A DNA stretch of 64,000 nt from Aurelia coerulea (GCA_039566865.1 CM076943.1:30078663-30142662), one strand, 5' to 3'. Counted from the stretch's first letter, positions 1 through 10,741 are shown. Notes: generated by a model from the sequence alone, not told the origin. Translations and numbers: made by a program.

Positions 1-624
1 TTGAATGCGAAAACAATGGTTTGACTGTTGGTTCTCGTAATGGCATTCCAGAGCACTCTCGGTACACACAAAACACTCTAAAAGCAAGGAGATGCGTTCG
101 CAAAATGTTGTTTTGATCTCATTACTATTTTCGATCGATGTATGTCTAGATATTTATGAATGAAATGTCAAAATCCAAAAAACATTCAAATCCGACACTT
201 GTTCATGCTCCCCAAACGATTGATTTATTTGGTGTCCGAAAACCACCGCCATGAACTTTTATGACCATTCGATATGACATCTGCTGTCCTCCTTTCAATG
301 AAACTGTTTTAAGTCTTTGTCATAATGCTATACGTTATTTACATGCTAGACATTCAATTTAAGAGATTGAATTAGGGATGTGATATTCGCAACGACAACT
401 TCTACAATGCCAAGCACAACGAAAGCAACTTCTTTAGCGTGCTTTACATTCACGAAGGCTTTTCATAAATTTGTTTTGTGTCTAGAATGTTAGCTTTCAG
501 TACCAAGAAATACCCTCTTTGATGGATTTCATTTGTAACGAAACACAGTGAAGAAATGCAAAACGAGGCTGGCCGCAAACTTCTGCCCAAGGAAAAAGAT
601 AGCGGGCCGGATTGAAGCTGGCGG
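1..624. other. No recognised gene
   Basis: AT-rich sequence without a supported gene. The last 80 bases become GC- and CpG-richer as they approach the candidate exon that begins at 625. Confidence 0.5.
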
Positions 625-702
625 ATGCCAGGCTCTGGTTTTAGCACCCGATCGCCGTCTGCGCGCCAAAATTTTCGCCCGATTCAAATCAAAACAGTCT
701 CG

Positions 703-711
703 TGGGAGGTT
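703..711. repeat. Target-site duplication of the fold-back element (left)
   Basis: TGGGAGGTT at 703-711 is repeated exactly at 6155-6163, directly outside the two inverted termini. Nine-base duplications are characteristic of the Mutator/MULE superfamily. Confidence 0.85.
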
Positions 712-835
712 GGCTTATTGTAATTTGCGTAAGCGTGCGTAAGTTACGCATACATGCGTAAGTTACGCATTTTGCAACAAGTTGTGCGTAAGATAATGCG
801 TAAGATGATGCGTAAGATTTAAGTGTGCGTAAGAT
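712..835 (+). repeat. Left arm of 12-bp TGCGTAAGAT repeats, first part
   Basis: Tandem copies of a 12-bp unit (TGCGTAAGATAA, TGCGTAAGATGA and similar) follow the terminal motif. The array is interrupted at 836 by the LTR retrotransposon and resumes at 3939. Confidence 0.85.
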
Positions 836-1150
836 TGTCACGAGTATAATAAATGGCCTAAAAGCGACTTGTAATCAAGAAACCATACTTCGGATAAATT
901 AATACCAACGACATTTTCCAACGCGCTAACTCCCCCAAAAAAACAAACCTTCCCCAAAACGATAAACAACCTCATTCAATTACGTTGCGTTACAAGTCAC
1001 ACCTTCAATAAATTAACGATGTGTGTCCAGTCCTCTTGGGGCCTCTACTCAATAGTCAGTTCACTACAATATAAGATACTTGAAGACAATACAACAAACA
1101 AAACACCGGAACAAACAACACAATACACGACTGAACATAAATGTGTGACA
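836..1150 (-). repeat. 3' LTR (315 bp)
   Basis: Begins TGTCACGAGTATAAT and ends AAATGTGTGACA on the plus strand, giving TGTCAC/GTGACA inverted ends. It matches 3624-3938 almost exactly; the clearest difference is CACACC versus CACGTC near the middle. Confidence 0.9.
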
Positions 1151-1231
1151 CCTCCGTTCTTCAAGAGACATCTTTGATGTCTTTCAACTTTAACCTTTAT
1201 GTTCAGTATGTCAATCTTTCTGAGTGTTCTA

Positions 1232-1269
<38 letters not shown>
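1151..1269. repeat. Sequence between RNase H stop and 3' LTR with (CT)n microsatellite
   Basis: Contains an uninterrupted CT repeat at about 1235-1264. On the element's strand a short purine-rich stretch (AAGAACGGAGG) directly abuts the LTR and could be the polypurine tract. Confidence 0.5.
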
Positions 1270-1270
<1 letters not shown>

Positions 1271-1527
1271 TACATCACTCTGCTCAGAAAGTCTGCTCCA
1301 ATGTTCTCTGATCCTTTAATTAATTCAATTTTGAATTTGTAGTTCTGAATGAACATTGCCCATCTCATAACTCTATCATTCACAAATTTGGTTTTATTCA
1401 GGTAAACTAATGGCTGATGGTCTGTCTGTATAATGAACTCTGTTCCATAAAGGTACAGCATGAATTTCTTTATTGCCCATACTATGGCGAAACACTCCTT
1501 TTCTATTGTTGAGTATTCCCATATGAC
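1270..1527 (-). pseudogene. RNase H C-terminal fragment of the LTR element
   Basis: Downstream of the deletion junction, and in a different frame from the gag-protease ORF, the minus strand reads the end of a Ty3-type RNase H: a YSTIEKECFAIVWAIKKF stretch, then TDHQPL and the C-terminal GADFLSR, before the stop near 1270. In the ORF that continues from gag the same bases are read out of frame, so the protein is not usable. Its place immediately upstream of the 3' LTR shows that RNase H was the last pol domain in the parent element. Confidence 0.8.
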
Positions 1528-3157
1528 CTCCCATTAACGAACTGTGCGCCAACTCGATGACTTGATTTCTCAGATTTCGTGGTACAACTACTTGCCGTAT
1601 TTCATTGCCTCCATTTACCCTTGGGTGGCTAAAAACACGATACAAAATTCCTCCTTTCTCTTCAAAGTGCACAGATTGATCCTCTTTCATTTTTGGCTCT
1701 GTGAATTGTCGAAGCTTCTCTAATGAATCGTCATCATGTTGAAATTGGATTAGCTGTTCCCTGGTAACCGTTGCACATTTTGTCACATCAGGTACCTTAA
1801 GTGGTGGTATACCTTGCCCTTTCTTTGCTTGAGCTCTTGTAACGGCACATGCTGTCTCCCAAGATGGGTCAGGATCTTCAGGGCCCCTAGCATTTGGTAT
1901 ATTCCCAATAATCACGTCATACATTGCATCTGGTAAACATTGAGCCTCTGCTCCCCCAGTAAAATATGGTGTGTCAATGAAAACGCTTGCAATAGGTACT
2001 TTTCTAATTGTTTTATCAATCAAAAGCATGTAACCAAATCTGCCTGTTAGTTCCTCTTCTGTGACCAAGTCTCTCTTAATAACAACGCCACTGCAGCCTG
2101 TGTCTCTCAATACACTCACTGATCTGTCCCTTACTCTCCCTGTTACAACTGACATGCTATCTTCACTCCCCATTGCTAGCTTGATACATGCAGATTTAAT
2201 AATAGGAATTATCTTGCCACAACCTATAGTAAGCTCATTCCCTATTATGCACGATTCAATATCTGCCTGTGTTGCTGCTGCCTCTGTTGCTACCCGAACA
2301 ATGTTCTCATCATTGTTCTCTTTATCAACTAGCTCTTGTTTGATTGACAATGATCCTGCAGCCTTTGTCGGTGGTTTCTTTCTACCCTGCCCTGGAGAAG
2401 GACAGTCCTTTGCTTCGTGATTTAGGCCACCACAGTTAAAACATTTCCGCTCTGGTTTCTTCTCAAAATTACACTCGAAAGCTTTGTGACCCGTTTTATG
2501 GCAAATAAAACACTTGAATTCCCCATAATCCTTTGCTTTAACGTTAGCTTGACCTTGGCTGCTTGAAGATTCTAGGTTATGTCCAACTCTATTCCTTTTG
2601 CGAGCAAGCTGCTTCCCATGTGCACTAAGATATTGCTGTGCATGCTTTGTCATTTCATCGTGGTCACGTGGAGCCACTTCTTTCAAATAGATTGCTAGGT
2701 CTTGCTGGCATCTGCTTAGAAATTGCTCTTTATTTATCAACTCCTTCAATCCTTGGTAAGACTTTTCCGTTCCCGAAAGCTCAACCCAACGGTCTAAGTA
2801 CCCATCAATCCTCGCATAAAATTGATCAGGAGTCTCCCCCTCTTCTGGGTCTGATTCTCTGTATCTTTTCTTGAACCCCTCTTCTGTTAATTGATATCTA
2901 ATCAATAATGCCTCTTTAACCTTCTCGTAATCTAACGCAGTGTCATCTGGCAACCTTGAATAAACATCAAGTGCTTTCCCTGTTAATAGGGCGCTTAAGG
3001 CTGTCGCCCACTCATATCTCTCCCATCCATTACTTATCGCAAACCGCTCAAATCTCTTCAAATAACTGTCCAAGTCGTCTTTCCCATCAGCAAAAGCAGG
3101 CAACTTAGGGCCCTTAGCTCTTTGCCTACCCTCTGTGCCTTGGAAATTCATTGACAT
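1394..3157 (-). pseudogene. Gag-protease-integrase fragment ORF (587 codons)
   Basis: Minus-strand ORF starting at 3157. Residues roughly 1-190 are a gag capsid-like region. Two CCHC zinc knuckles follow (CFICHKTGHKAFEC and CFNCGGLNHEAKDC, around residues 215-255). A retropepsin active site (RDTGCSG) sits near residue 350. A linker leads to the beginning of an integrase zinc-binding domain (GGILYRVF, then AHSSLMGGHMG with the two histidines). The ORF then crosses a deletion junction near 1528 and reads RNase H sequence out of frame for about 40 codons before stopping. The cysteine pair of the zinc-binding domain, the integrase core and the whole reverse transcriptase are absent. Confidence 0.85.
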
Positions 3158-3228
3158 ATCTACCCCCTCACTTTCAGCTCCAAAACGGCCTGAATTTTTA
3201 AGCGCTCTTGCTCTAAAGTCTCCTTTTT

Positions 3229-3387
3229 CTATTTCTCAATAGCAACCTTCAACTCCAATTTCGCTAACTCTACTCTTCGATTTTCTGCCCGCTCATCTCT
3301 CTCGATAATCTGCTGCTCTTCGATAAACTGCTGTAAATCCTTTCCTTCGAGCCCAAGCTCGCGACCACACTGTATTAATCTATCCAT
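3229..3387 (-). CDS. Small ORF ahead of gag in the LTR element
   Basis: ATG at 3387, 52 codons, stop TAG at 3231-3229. It begins MDRLIQCGRELG and is rich in Glu, Arg and Lys, typical of a coiled coil. Beyond the stop the same frame continues as similar charged sequence for about 20 codons, so the ORF was probably longer and is now cut by a nonsense mutation. It is in a different frame from the 587-codon ORF. I infer that it is the N-terminal piece of gag or an accessory coiled-coil ORF. Confidence 0.4.
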   Translation of the reverse strand: MDRLIQCGRELGLEGKDLQQFIEEQQIIERDERAENRRVELAKLELKVAIEK

Positions 3388-3604
3388 AATTACTGGCTTA
3401 TTTTCGCTGTTATTTCGCTTTATTCAAAACTTTCAGCATAACGAACGAAATCTCCCTTGATTTTTGCCACCGCGCTGTGAAATTCTATTGATTCCCGATA
3501 ACCAATCTTCCAAAAAGCGATTTTAAAACATCACAAATTCAGCTCCCAACAGCTTGAAAATACAGGAAACCTCATCTTTTCGCTGACTGTCGTTTTGTTG
3601 CCAT

Positions 3605-3621
3605 TCCCGGCTGAGCCCCCA
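3605..3621 (-). promoter_or_regulatory. Candidate primer-binding site
   Basis: Two bases inside the 5' LTR (minus-strand sense) the sequence reads TGGGGGCTCAGCCGGGA, complementary to a tRNA 3' end of the form ...GAGCCCCCA. This is closest to the tRNA-Pro class of primer sites, with two visible differences from the classical version. Confidence 0.6.
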
Positions 3622-3623
3622 AT

Positions 3624-3938
3624 TGTCACGAGTATAATAAATGGCCTAAAAGCGACTTGTAATCAAGAAACCATACTTCGGATAAATTAATACCAACGAC
3701 ATTTTCCAACGCGCTAACTCCCCCAAAAAAACAAACCTTCCCCAAAACGATAAACAACCTCATTCAATTACGTTGCGTTACAAGTCACGTCTTCAATAAA
3801 TTAACGATGTGTGTCCAGTCCTCTTGGGGCCTCTACTCAATAGTCAGTTCACTACAATATAAGATACTTGAAGACAATACAACAAACAAAACACCGGAAC
3901 AAACAACACAATACACGACTGAACATAAATGTGTGACA
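3624..3938 (-). repeat. 5' LTR (315 bp)
   Basis: Partner of the LTR at 836-1150, next to the primer-binding site, so it is the 5' LTR of the minus-strand element. Outside it the AAGAT target duplication (3939-3943) restarts the 12-bp repeat array. Confidence 0.9.
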
Positions 3939-4110
3939 AAGATAATGCGTAAGATGGTGCATAAGATTTAAGTGTGCGTAAGATAATGCGTAAGATGATG
4001 CGTAAGATTTAAATGTGCGTAAGATAGTGCGTAAGATTGAAGTTGTGCGTAAGATAATGCGTAAGATAATGCATAAGATCGTGCGTAAGATAATGCGTAA
4101 GATGATGGGC
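3939..4110 (+). repeat. Left arm of 12-bp repeats, second part
   Basis: Continuation of the TGCGTAAGAT array after the LTR insertion, ending near 4110. With 712-835 it makes a left arm of roughly 290 bp. Confidence 0.85.
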
Positions 4111-4951
4111 TTCTTGTAATTTGCTAAAGATTCTTTCTTTCTAAGATAATGCGTAATGATTGTATGGTTATGGCTCAAACTGAGAGAGAAAGAGAAAAGC
4201 AGATCAAAACTATTGAAGGAATCACGTTGTAAGTCTGCAGCTCCTGCTCCAGAAAATTTACCAATAACTCCCAAGTCACAAGAAAAACAAACTAGTTGTT
4301 CCCTTATTTCGAACGCAAAGGGTCTTGTGATATTTGAAGGCCTGGCCTGTGTCTGAAAGGGATATTGCGGAACAAGTCTTTAGTAAAAAATTGTGAGATA
4401 CATCGCCGGCAAATACATTGTTAATGTGCCACGCATTTTTACTCCCCCGTTACAGTTAATTAATTGTAATTAATATGTTAATTCTCCATATTAAGAAAGG
4501 AAAAAGGGCTGCCGAGAGGGAACACTGAGGCACTTACCGGAGGTTTTACTTCTTTTTGTTAAAATTGTCATATGACGTTTCTAACATTAAGATTGTGTGA
4601 AAGGTTACAACATTAAAACCGTGACATTCATTTCGTTATCCTATCTTTTTCTCTGGGTGATTTAACGTTCTTTTTGGCAGCTCTTGATCCATAGTGTGAT
4701 GTTATTTTAGCGTATAGAGCAGTTGATACGATTATAGCTGTGTCTAAATGCATATTTATCCGAAAAGTTGCTGCCTTGATTTGTTGGTTTCCTGTCTCAT
4801 CTCAAGCAGACATTTTGTACACTGTGTAACATCGTATATTAGATATATCTCCACTGTATCATCAGGCCTGATTTTGTCAATCTAATTGTGACCAAGCTTC
4901 TAAACGCCTAAACTTCAACCGGTTTCTTGTTTAACTTCGTTCATGGGTAGT
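4111..4951. other. Interior of the fold-back element, no recognised gene
   Basis: Unique-looking AT-rich sequence. A 66-codon plus-strand ORF at 4156-4356 has no recognisable domain. No transposase motif is visible. Confidence 0.5.
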
Positions 4952-5220
4952 CAGTGGCCGATTTAGGGGGAGGCAAGTGGGGGCAACTGCTCCCCTTTTT
5001 GGTACCGCTTTTTTGGCGAGGAAAGCGCCCCTCGTCCTTACTCTAACGCACAATTTTCTAACTGCTTCAATGTAAGTATGGGGAAACATATAAATCAAAT
5101 AATTTTCTTTTAAAAGGGTCCAACAATTTTCGCGTACCCTCGGCGCTTTCAATGTCCATTATATTTTTGGTGCCCTCTTTGCAAGTTGCCCCCTTCGATT
5201 TCGAGCTGGATCCGCCCCTG
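4952..5220. mobile_element. hAT-type MITE (269 bp)
   Basis: Starts CAGTGGCCGATTTAGGG and ends GATCCGCCCCTG, imperfect inverted termini of the CAGNGGC type. The flanking octamers TGGGTAGT (4944-4951) and TCGGTAGT (5221-5228) agree at 7 of 8 positions, as expected for an older hAT insertion. It lies inside the fold-back element. Confidence 0.65.
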
Positions 5221-5937
5221 TCGGTAGTAGCAAGGCCTTAGCCTTATTGTCAGTACTTGGGTACTTGACTTGGGGGTATACAACGAGTGGGTTTTTAGTT
5301 GATTTGGTTTCGTATAAGGATTTACCTCCACAGAAATAAACCCGACCCATATTTGTAGCAAGTTTTTGCAAAACTTATACAGCTTTTAAGTACCCCTTCC
5401 CTGGGTTCAACTTTGAATCATGATGAATGACAAAGGTGGCCGAATCAAAGCAGAAATTACAATTTTTAGTATTATTTGTAATACACTTTCTGTGTGAATA
5501 CAATTCATATCTCATAGCTTACACGTATTTTCTTATAACTTAGAAACTAAGAATTTGGGTCAGTTCTGAAAGACTTTAAAAAGTATCAGGTCTGTGCCCT
5601 CCTGAACAAGGTTTTTTGAAGCCTTCCCGGGCCTTTCCGATGATTAGACATTATTCAAGACTTCCCGAGTACTATGATGATGCAGGACAGGAAACAGGTG
5701 AGAATAAACAAAAACATGCTACAGTTTCTTATTTTTTGCGATATGAGAGTCTGTTTCATATAAGCAGTTTATTAGAAACAAATATTACGTGTATAACAGG
5801 AGAAGAGCGAAGGCGAAGAGCGGCAACTAAGCTCAACAGATATGTATGATTAGGATCAGCAGAATCTACTTGGAAAGACTGTTTCTGTCGCATTATGCGA
5901 TTCTGGGGCAATTTTTCTTATGCAAATGAGTTGGTCG
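5221..5937. other. Interior of the fold-back element, no recognised gene
   Basis: A 77-codon plus-strand ORF at 5616-5849 (MKPSRAFPMIRHYS...) has no recognised domain. I could not assign this stretch. Confidence 0.45.
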
Positions 5938-6154
5938 ATCTTACGCATCATCTTACGCACGATCTTACGCAAATTTAAATCTTACGCACGATCTTATGCA
6001 TTATCTTACGCATACTTAAATCTTACGCATCATCTTACGCATTATCTTACGCACAACTTGAATCTTACGCATCATCTTATGCATTTTGTTGTAAAATGCG
6101 TAACCTACGCATGTATGCGTAACTTACGCATGCTTACGCAAATTACAATAAGCC
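5938..6154 (-). repeat. Right arm of 12-bp repeats
   Basis: Inverted counterpart of the left arm: ATCTTACGCA units, then TGCGTAACTTACGCA palindromes, ending CAAATTACAATAAGCC. The exact target duplication follows at 6155-6163. Confidence 0.85.
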
Positions 6155-6340
6155 TGGGAGGTTGGCGAAGCTGTCAAAGCAGAAGATCTCCAAAGATTCA
6201 TCAAAGAAGCTTCTGGAAATGTCTCAGTTGCTGTGACGAAAATGAAGGAGTTTTTGCACAAAATGGAGATTTCTTCAAATCAATATTGTCCAAAAACTGG
6301 TCCTGTCCACTCAATCAAACTTCGTGGAAACAAAACTTGA

Positions 6341-8628
6341 AGATACAACGAACATGGCGGACAAGGTGGATATCTGGGAAAATTTGCAAAGTACTTGTGA
6401 AAACCTGTTACTTTGTTCAAGTCATGGTATCTCGACTTACCGGCAAAAAGACCCCTCCCTAATCAAATGAACACTGACGTGACAGTTCTTGGAATTTGAG
6501 GCTCAGAATTGTTCAAAAGACAGCATAAACACCCTGCTTTTGGGTTTTCGTAATTGATTCAAGACTTTTATCCCAGTGAGAAAGTTTTTCAGAAAATTTG
6601 CAAGCAAACACGTTTAGGCCGAAAATTGTGGTCCCTCAACTACCCTTCATAAAAATATTTCCAGAAACAAATCCCCACCTGTCCACTCAATGGAACTTCG
6701 TAAAATGGTAGTCAACATGTTTCTTAGTGTCTGATATGAAACAAATGTTATAATTCAAAGAACCACAGCTTTTAAAGGATTTATTGCTAAGCCAAATGCA
6801 CACTTGGGCTAATGGGGATAAGATTAACTTGACCTTTAATCTTCTGTATTTTCTTCTGATTTTGTGTCAGAAATTTAAGTGAAATCAACCGATGATTTTA
6901 TTTCTCAGGAATTTGTTGAGAATTTGAATTTAATTCTGACAACCTCCAGTCCTCTGTGAGACATTTGTTACCAGCTGCACAATCAAACTTTTATCACTTT
7001 TTTGCAGGTTTATCATCATCTGGTTCATGTGAGAATATTGGGATTTTCTGCCTCTTTCAATGGACCACAGGAGGTTTTCTGAACCCAGTAGATTTTGCAA
7101 GTAAACAGCCTCCTCTTTGGATCATTTGGACATTGTTGTGATGTGTTTGAGGTTTCAAAGTGAACTTGAGACATTTTCCCAAGAAGAAGTATAAAGGAAA
7201 ATCAATTGTGTAGTGTCGAATTTATGATTGACAAGCACATGCCATGCCCATTGGCTAGAATTGCACTTTCTCTTTTGTTACATTGAAGCTTATGTGGTCT
7301 TAAATCAATGAATCCAGTTGTTGTTCATAAAATGTTGTTTTTCATGAAATTTATACACATTGATTGAAACCTGTTTATCAGAATATCAATTCTGTTTGTT
7401 CTTCACAAATATCAACAGTTCAAAATGATTAAAAAATTACTTCACAGATTTCATTTGGTCAAATGGCCAATTGATGCAAGAGCTAATTGATGCAAGAAAC
7501 TTGAGCTTTCCAAAGAATACAAGCTATTTTATGACTGCTTTTTACTTTGTATACCTTGAATTTTCAAGAAAGGCCAGAAATTTTAGATAAAGCATGAATT
7601 TTGTGAAAAGTAATACTTATGACGGATAGAGCAGTACTCCAGCGGGGTACTTCATTGTGAACATGGTTGGATCTGTATCTGGACTTTGATAAAATGGGAC
7701 CCATTGTATGACAGAATATTCAAGAATTTCAAAACCAATTTGCATGAATATATCACGAATTTTCTGACCCATGTATGAAAGCAAAATACAAAGGAAATTT
7801 TCAGTTTTTTATGCAAATCATCATTATGGGTCACATTGATGAGAAAATACTCAAAAAACTACCCATCTACCAGGATTATGATAAAAACAGGCCCATGTGT
7901 AGGGAATTTCAGATGAAAAACCCCACTCAAATATGCAGCACATCCGGTATCATTTAAAAATGAAGTACCCCCTCCCCCACAGACAGTTTTTAGACATTTC
8001 AAATGATGCCTTTGATTTTACTGTTTGCCAAGTACATTATGCATTCAATTTTCAAAACTCCAAAATTCAGCTAATAATTCTACACTCAGAATCATCAATG
8101 AAATTCAGCAACACTCTTTACGAAGAGTTTTGCTTGCAATACAGTATTTCTCCATATGCTTCCCAGCATACATTTCGCATCATTTAATGTTCCAGTTCCA
8201 TATTTATATGATACTGTAGATTATCCTTACTGTGGCAAACATAACTTGTACTTGGGAAGTAAGAATGTGCTTCACGACAAAAGAATGGAATAGCAGAGCA
8301 GCTTGTCTGCATAAATCATTATCTACTTTCATCAAGATTGTGCCCCATTACAGCTGATAATTTGTCAGTGGTAGCCCTTTCACAAATCCTTTTTGGTACT
8401 TGTCAGATCATTCAAATATTTTCTTACTTATTTCACTTTCCTTTCCAATATTTAATGAAGAGTTGGTGGCAAGATTAAGAACAACAAGAATTAATATTGT
8501 GGGTTGTTTTTAAATATCTTGTTCACAGGTGTATATTACACATTTAGCCTTCTGTAAAAGTTTACCCAAATTCAGCTACATTGTCTTTTAGTAAAGGCTA
8601 AAGTTCTAGATATGGTGGTATCGTTGCA
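6341..8628. other. Long stretch without a supported gene
   Basis: AT-rich, with only short ORFs. One plus-strand patch at 7008-7082 follows a good acceptor (tttttgcag) and reads 24 codons to a stop (VYHHLVHVRILGFSASF...). It could be a terminal exon but I cannot support it further. Confidence 0.4.
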
Positions 8629-8800
8629 TCAATAGATCAAAGCAAATGTTCTCTGAAATTCTGGAGGTGCTGCAAAACTTGATACATCCCATGCTTGCAG
8701 AGGGTTTCGCAGTTTCAACATGATTTCGTTGAACCATAGGTTAGCCTTGCCCTCTACCATCCGAAACGAATCCAGTTCGGAAATCAAAAGGTTTCTTTGT
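8629..8800 (-). CDS. Candidate terminal exon of an unrecognised gene
   Basis: On the minus strand a pyrimidine-rich acceptor ending TATTTTTGCAG at 8801 is followed by one extra base and 57 coding positions including the TGA at 8631-8629. The sequence looks like conserved protein (SELDSFRMVEGKANLWFNEI, then RNPLQAWDVSSF). I do not recognise the family. It lies downstream of the SLC36 exons on the same strand but lacks the membrane segments expected of an SLC36 C-terminus. A further exon-like minus-strand stretch near 9060-9200 (RKGLINLDKFGARLGETL) could belong to the same gene, but I found no convincing donor. Confidence 0.35.
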
Positions 8801-9549
8801 CTGCAAAAATAGCTTCATATTGCAAATTTATCAGCAGAATCTTTGCAATGCACATTTCAAGTGGGGGCATAGATAAATCATTCCAATCAGGACCGACTGT
8901 TGATTTTCTTGGCAACAACAAACAAACACCACAGCATCACACACAAGCACAAGCAATAATGAGGCATAGGCCTGACCCACACACATACAGTAGGTAGACA
9001 GTTCTGCTTGCAAATTCATCCTCATTATCAGAATAAAGAAAGTTAGTGCCAGTCTAATTTTGAACATTTCCTCCAACTTAGAATGGATTTCACGAATCTG
9101 CAAAGGGTTTCTCCAAGTCGAGCTCCAAATTTATCCAGATTGATTAGTCCTTTTCTCCCGGCCTTCTCGAAGCGGAAGCTGACTGATTGACCGGTTCCAA
9201 ACCTGGCCTCGTTTTCGTTTTACAAATTCTCTCTATGTTTTTGTAACAAACTTTTCTGTCGGTTTTCGCAAGTGTCCGATTACCACCGCCATCCGATTAC
9301 CACCACCGACACCCTAGTGCTTAAATTCAGAGTACTTATTTTCTTGTTTTCTTTCATGTGCTGTCCTGGTAATGTTTTTTTTCATCTTTAAATGTGATGA
9401 CCATGGGGTAAAACATTCTGTTTTGCTGCTCCTCATTGCCTTGTCCCTGTAGTGTTGTATAGTTGTACTGTATAGTACTAACATATAGAGTAGATAGTTA
9501 GTAACATGCATTGTAAAATTTTTATCTGGATACTGTGAATTGCTTGAAA
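8801..9549. other. Sequence between candidate exon and TIR element
   Basis: Apart from the exon-like stretch near 9060-9200 on the minus strand, I see no supported feature. Confidence 0.4.
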
Positions 9550-9551
9550 TA

Positions 9552-10625
9552 CACTTACCTCACATAAGTATTGCACCACCTTACCCAAAATGGCGCCCAA
9601 ACGTGTCTTTCAGCCCAATCAACAAAATTTGCATAACAAAAGCATCAGCATTTAAAGGCTTCTCTACCGGGTGTTTTGGCGGGAAAATAATTGTTAATTC
9701 GTCTGCTTTTCATTCATAAGTAAAATGAAAAGTTATTTTGTTGGTGTCTTTGATAAATTAGCAAAAACCTCAAAACAGCATTGAACAAGATTTTGGCATC
9801 ATGGCTGGAGGAGTAGGCCAAAACAAAATAAGAAACGGATAGATTTTTTAGAGCAAAGAAAACAACATTTTATAGTTTTCAAATCTGGATTCTGCAAAAT
9901 TTATCGCCATGACAAAAGTTTTTGGCGAGGAATGCAAGAAGGATAAACACAACGGAGAAACGGGAAGAAACCATTCCAAGGTAAGAATGGCCTTGATACC
10001 ACTTTTATCATATCAAAATTAATTTTACCTCCTGGAAGACTTCAGGCAAGTGGTTGACACTTTACTATATGGATTTTGATGCATTTAAAAAAATTGCTAC
10101 GCTTGAATTTAGTTTCAAGGTAATTTGAAATTTAACAAGTGACTGGAGCGAATTTTTTTTAACTTGACTCCTTCTTAGACAAATCTAAGTTCAGTTACAT
10201 TGAGTGATGGCCTTGTTATTTATTTGAATTTTCTTCTTTTATCACATTCAAGTGGAAAACTTTTATCATGGTGATAAATTTTGTTGAATCCCAATTTGAA
10301 AACACTAAAATTTTGTTATCTTTGCCCCCAGATATCTATCCGTTCCTCGTTTTGTTTTGGCCTACTCCTCCAGCTATGCTGCCAAAATTTTGTTCAATGT
10401 TGTTCGAAGGTTTTACTAATTTATCAAAGAAACCAACAAAATAACTTTTCATTTTACTTGTGAATGAAAAGCCAAGGAATTAACAATTATTTTCCGGCCA
10501 AAATACCTGGTAGGGAAACCCTTAAATGCTGATGCTTTCGTTATGCAAATTTTGTTGATTGGGCTGAAAGACATTTTTGGGCGCCATTTTTTGTTAGGTG
10601 GTGCAATACTTATGTGAGGTAAGTG
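9552..10625. mobile_element. TIR element with about 290-bp inverted arms and TA target
   Basis: The ends are CACTTACCTCACATAAG and its complement, flanked by TA on both sides. The arms (about 9552-9845 and 10329-10625) are inverted copies with many small differences, leaving a spacer of about 480 bp. No transposase ORF is present. The TA target suggests a non-autonomous Tc1/mariner-type element. Confidence 0.75.
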
Positions 10626-10741
10626 TAGATAGGGTTTATGTTACTTTAGGCATATCTGTGTGACTGCACTTTTGAACTAATGCAGTGAAAATAGGATTAT
10701 TCATAAGTCAACTACACAATATAGTTAGTCATTAGTTATTC

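Larger units (their letters stand above)
836..3938 (-). mobile_element. LTR retrotransposon, Ty3-type with Gmr1-like domain order, internally deleted
   Basis: Two 315-bp LTRs differing at only a couple of visible positions flank a minus-strand internal region. A 5-bp duplication (AAGAT at 831-835 and 3939-3943) surrounds the element. The remaining coding domains read gag with two zinc knuckles, protease, the start of the integrase zinc-binding domain, then the end of RNase H next to the 3' LTR. Reverse transcriptase and the integrase core are missing. The order protease-integrase-RNase H is that of Gmr1-like Ty3 elements and cannot arise by simple deletion from the usual protease-RT-RNase H-integrase order. 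Near-identical LTRs indicate a recent insertion. The copy cannot be autonomous. Confidence 0.88.
712..6154. mobile_element. Fold-back MULE-like DNA transposon, non-autonomous, carrying a nested LTR element
   Basis: The termini are inverted copies starting GGCTTATTGTAATTTGCG, followed by palindromic TGCGTAAGTTACGCA blocks and then by long arrays of a 12-bp unit around TGCGTAAGAT. They are flanked by an exact 9-bp target duplication. After removing the LTR element at 836-3938 the carrier is about 2.3 kb. Its interior (4111-5937) holds a hAT MITE and short ORFs without transposase similarity, so it would need a transposase in trans. Known biology: Drosophila Foldback elements also have tandem-repeat arms and are linked to MULE transposases. 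Assigning this copy to MULE rests on the 9-bp duplication and arm structure, not on a transposase. Confidence 0.8.
625..6340 (+). pseudogene. Candidate host exon split by the MULE-like insertion
   Basis: An ATG at 625 opens a frame of 26 codons that reaches the 9-bp target site at 703. The second copy of the target site at 6155 continues the same frame for 61 codons to a TGA at 6338-6340. Read as if the insertion were absent, this gives an 87-residue frame beginning MPGSGFSTRSPS and containing a charged, helix-like stretch (KAEDLQRFIKEA). The left part is GC-rich, unlike most of the window. I do not recognise the protein. Being open on both sides of a transposon in one frame is suggestive but not conclusive for a sequence this short; it could also be part of a longer spliced gene. 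Confidence 0.3.

Noticed and set aside
2061..2420. 119-codon plus-strand ORF
   Set aside because: It is antisense to the gag/protease frame and has no independent support.
836..3938. Endogenous retrovirus with envelope gene
   Set aside because: No envelope ORF or room for one; the coding remains are gag, protease, integrase start and RNase H end of a Ty3-type retrotransposon.
712..6154. Regularly repeated 12-bp units resembling a CRISPR-like array
   Set aside because: Units are contiguous without spacers, are inverted on the two sides, and belong to transposon arms in a eukaryotic sequence.
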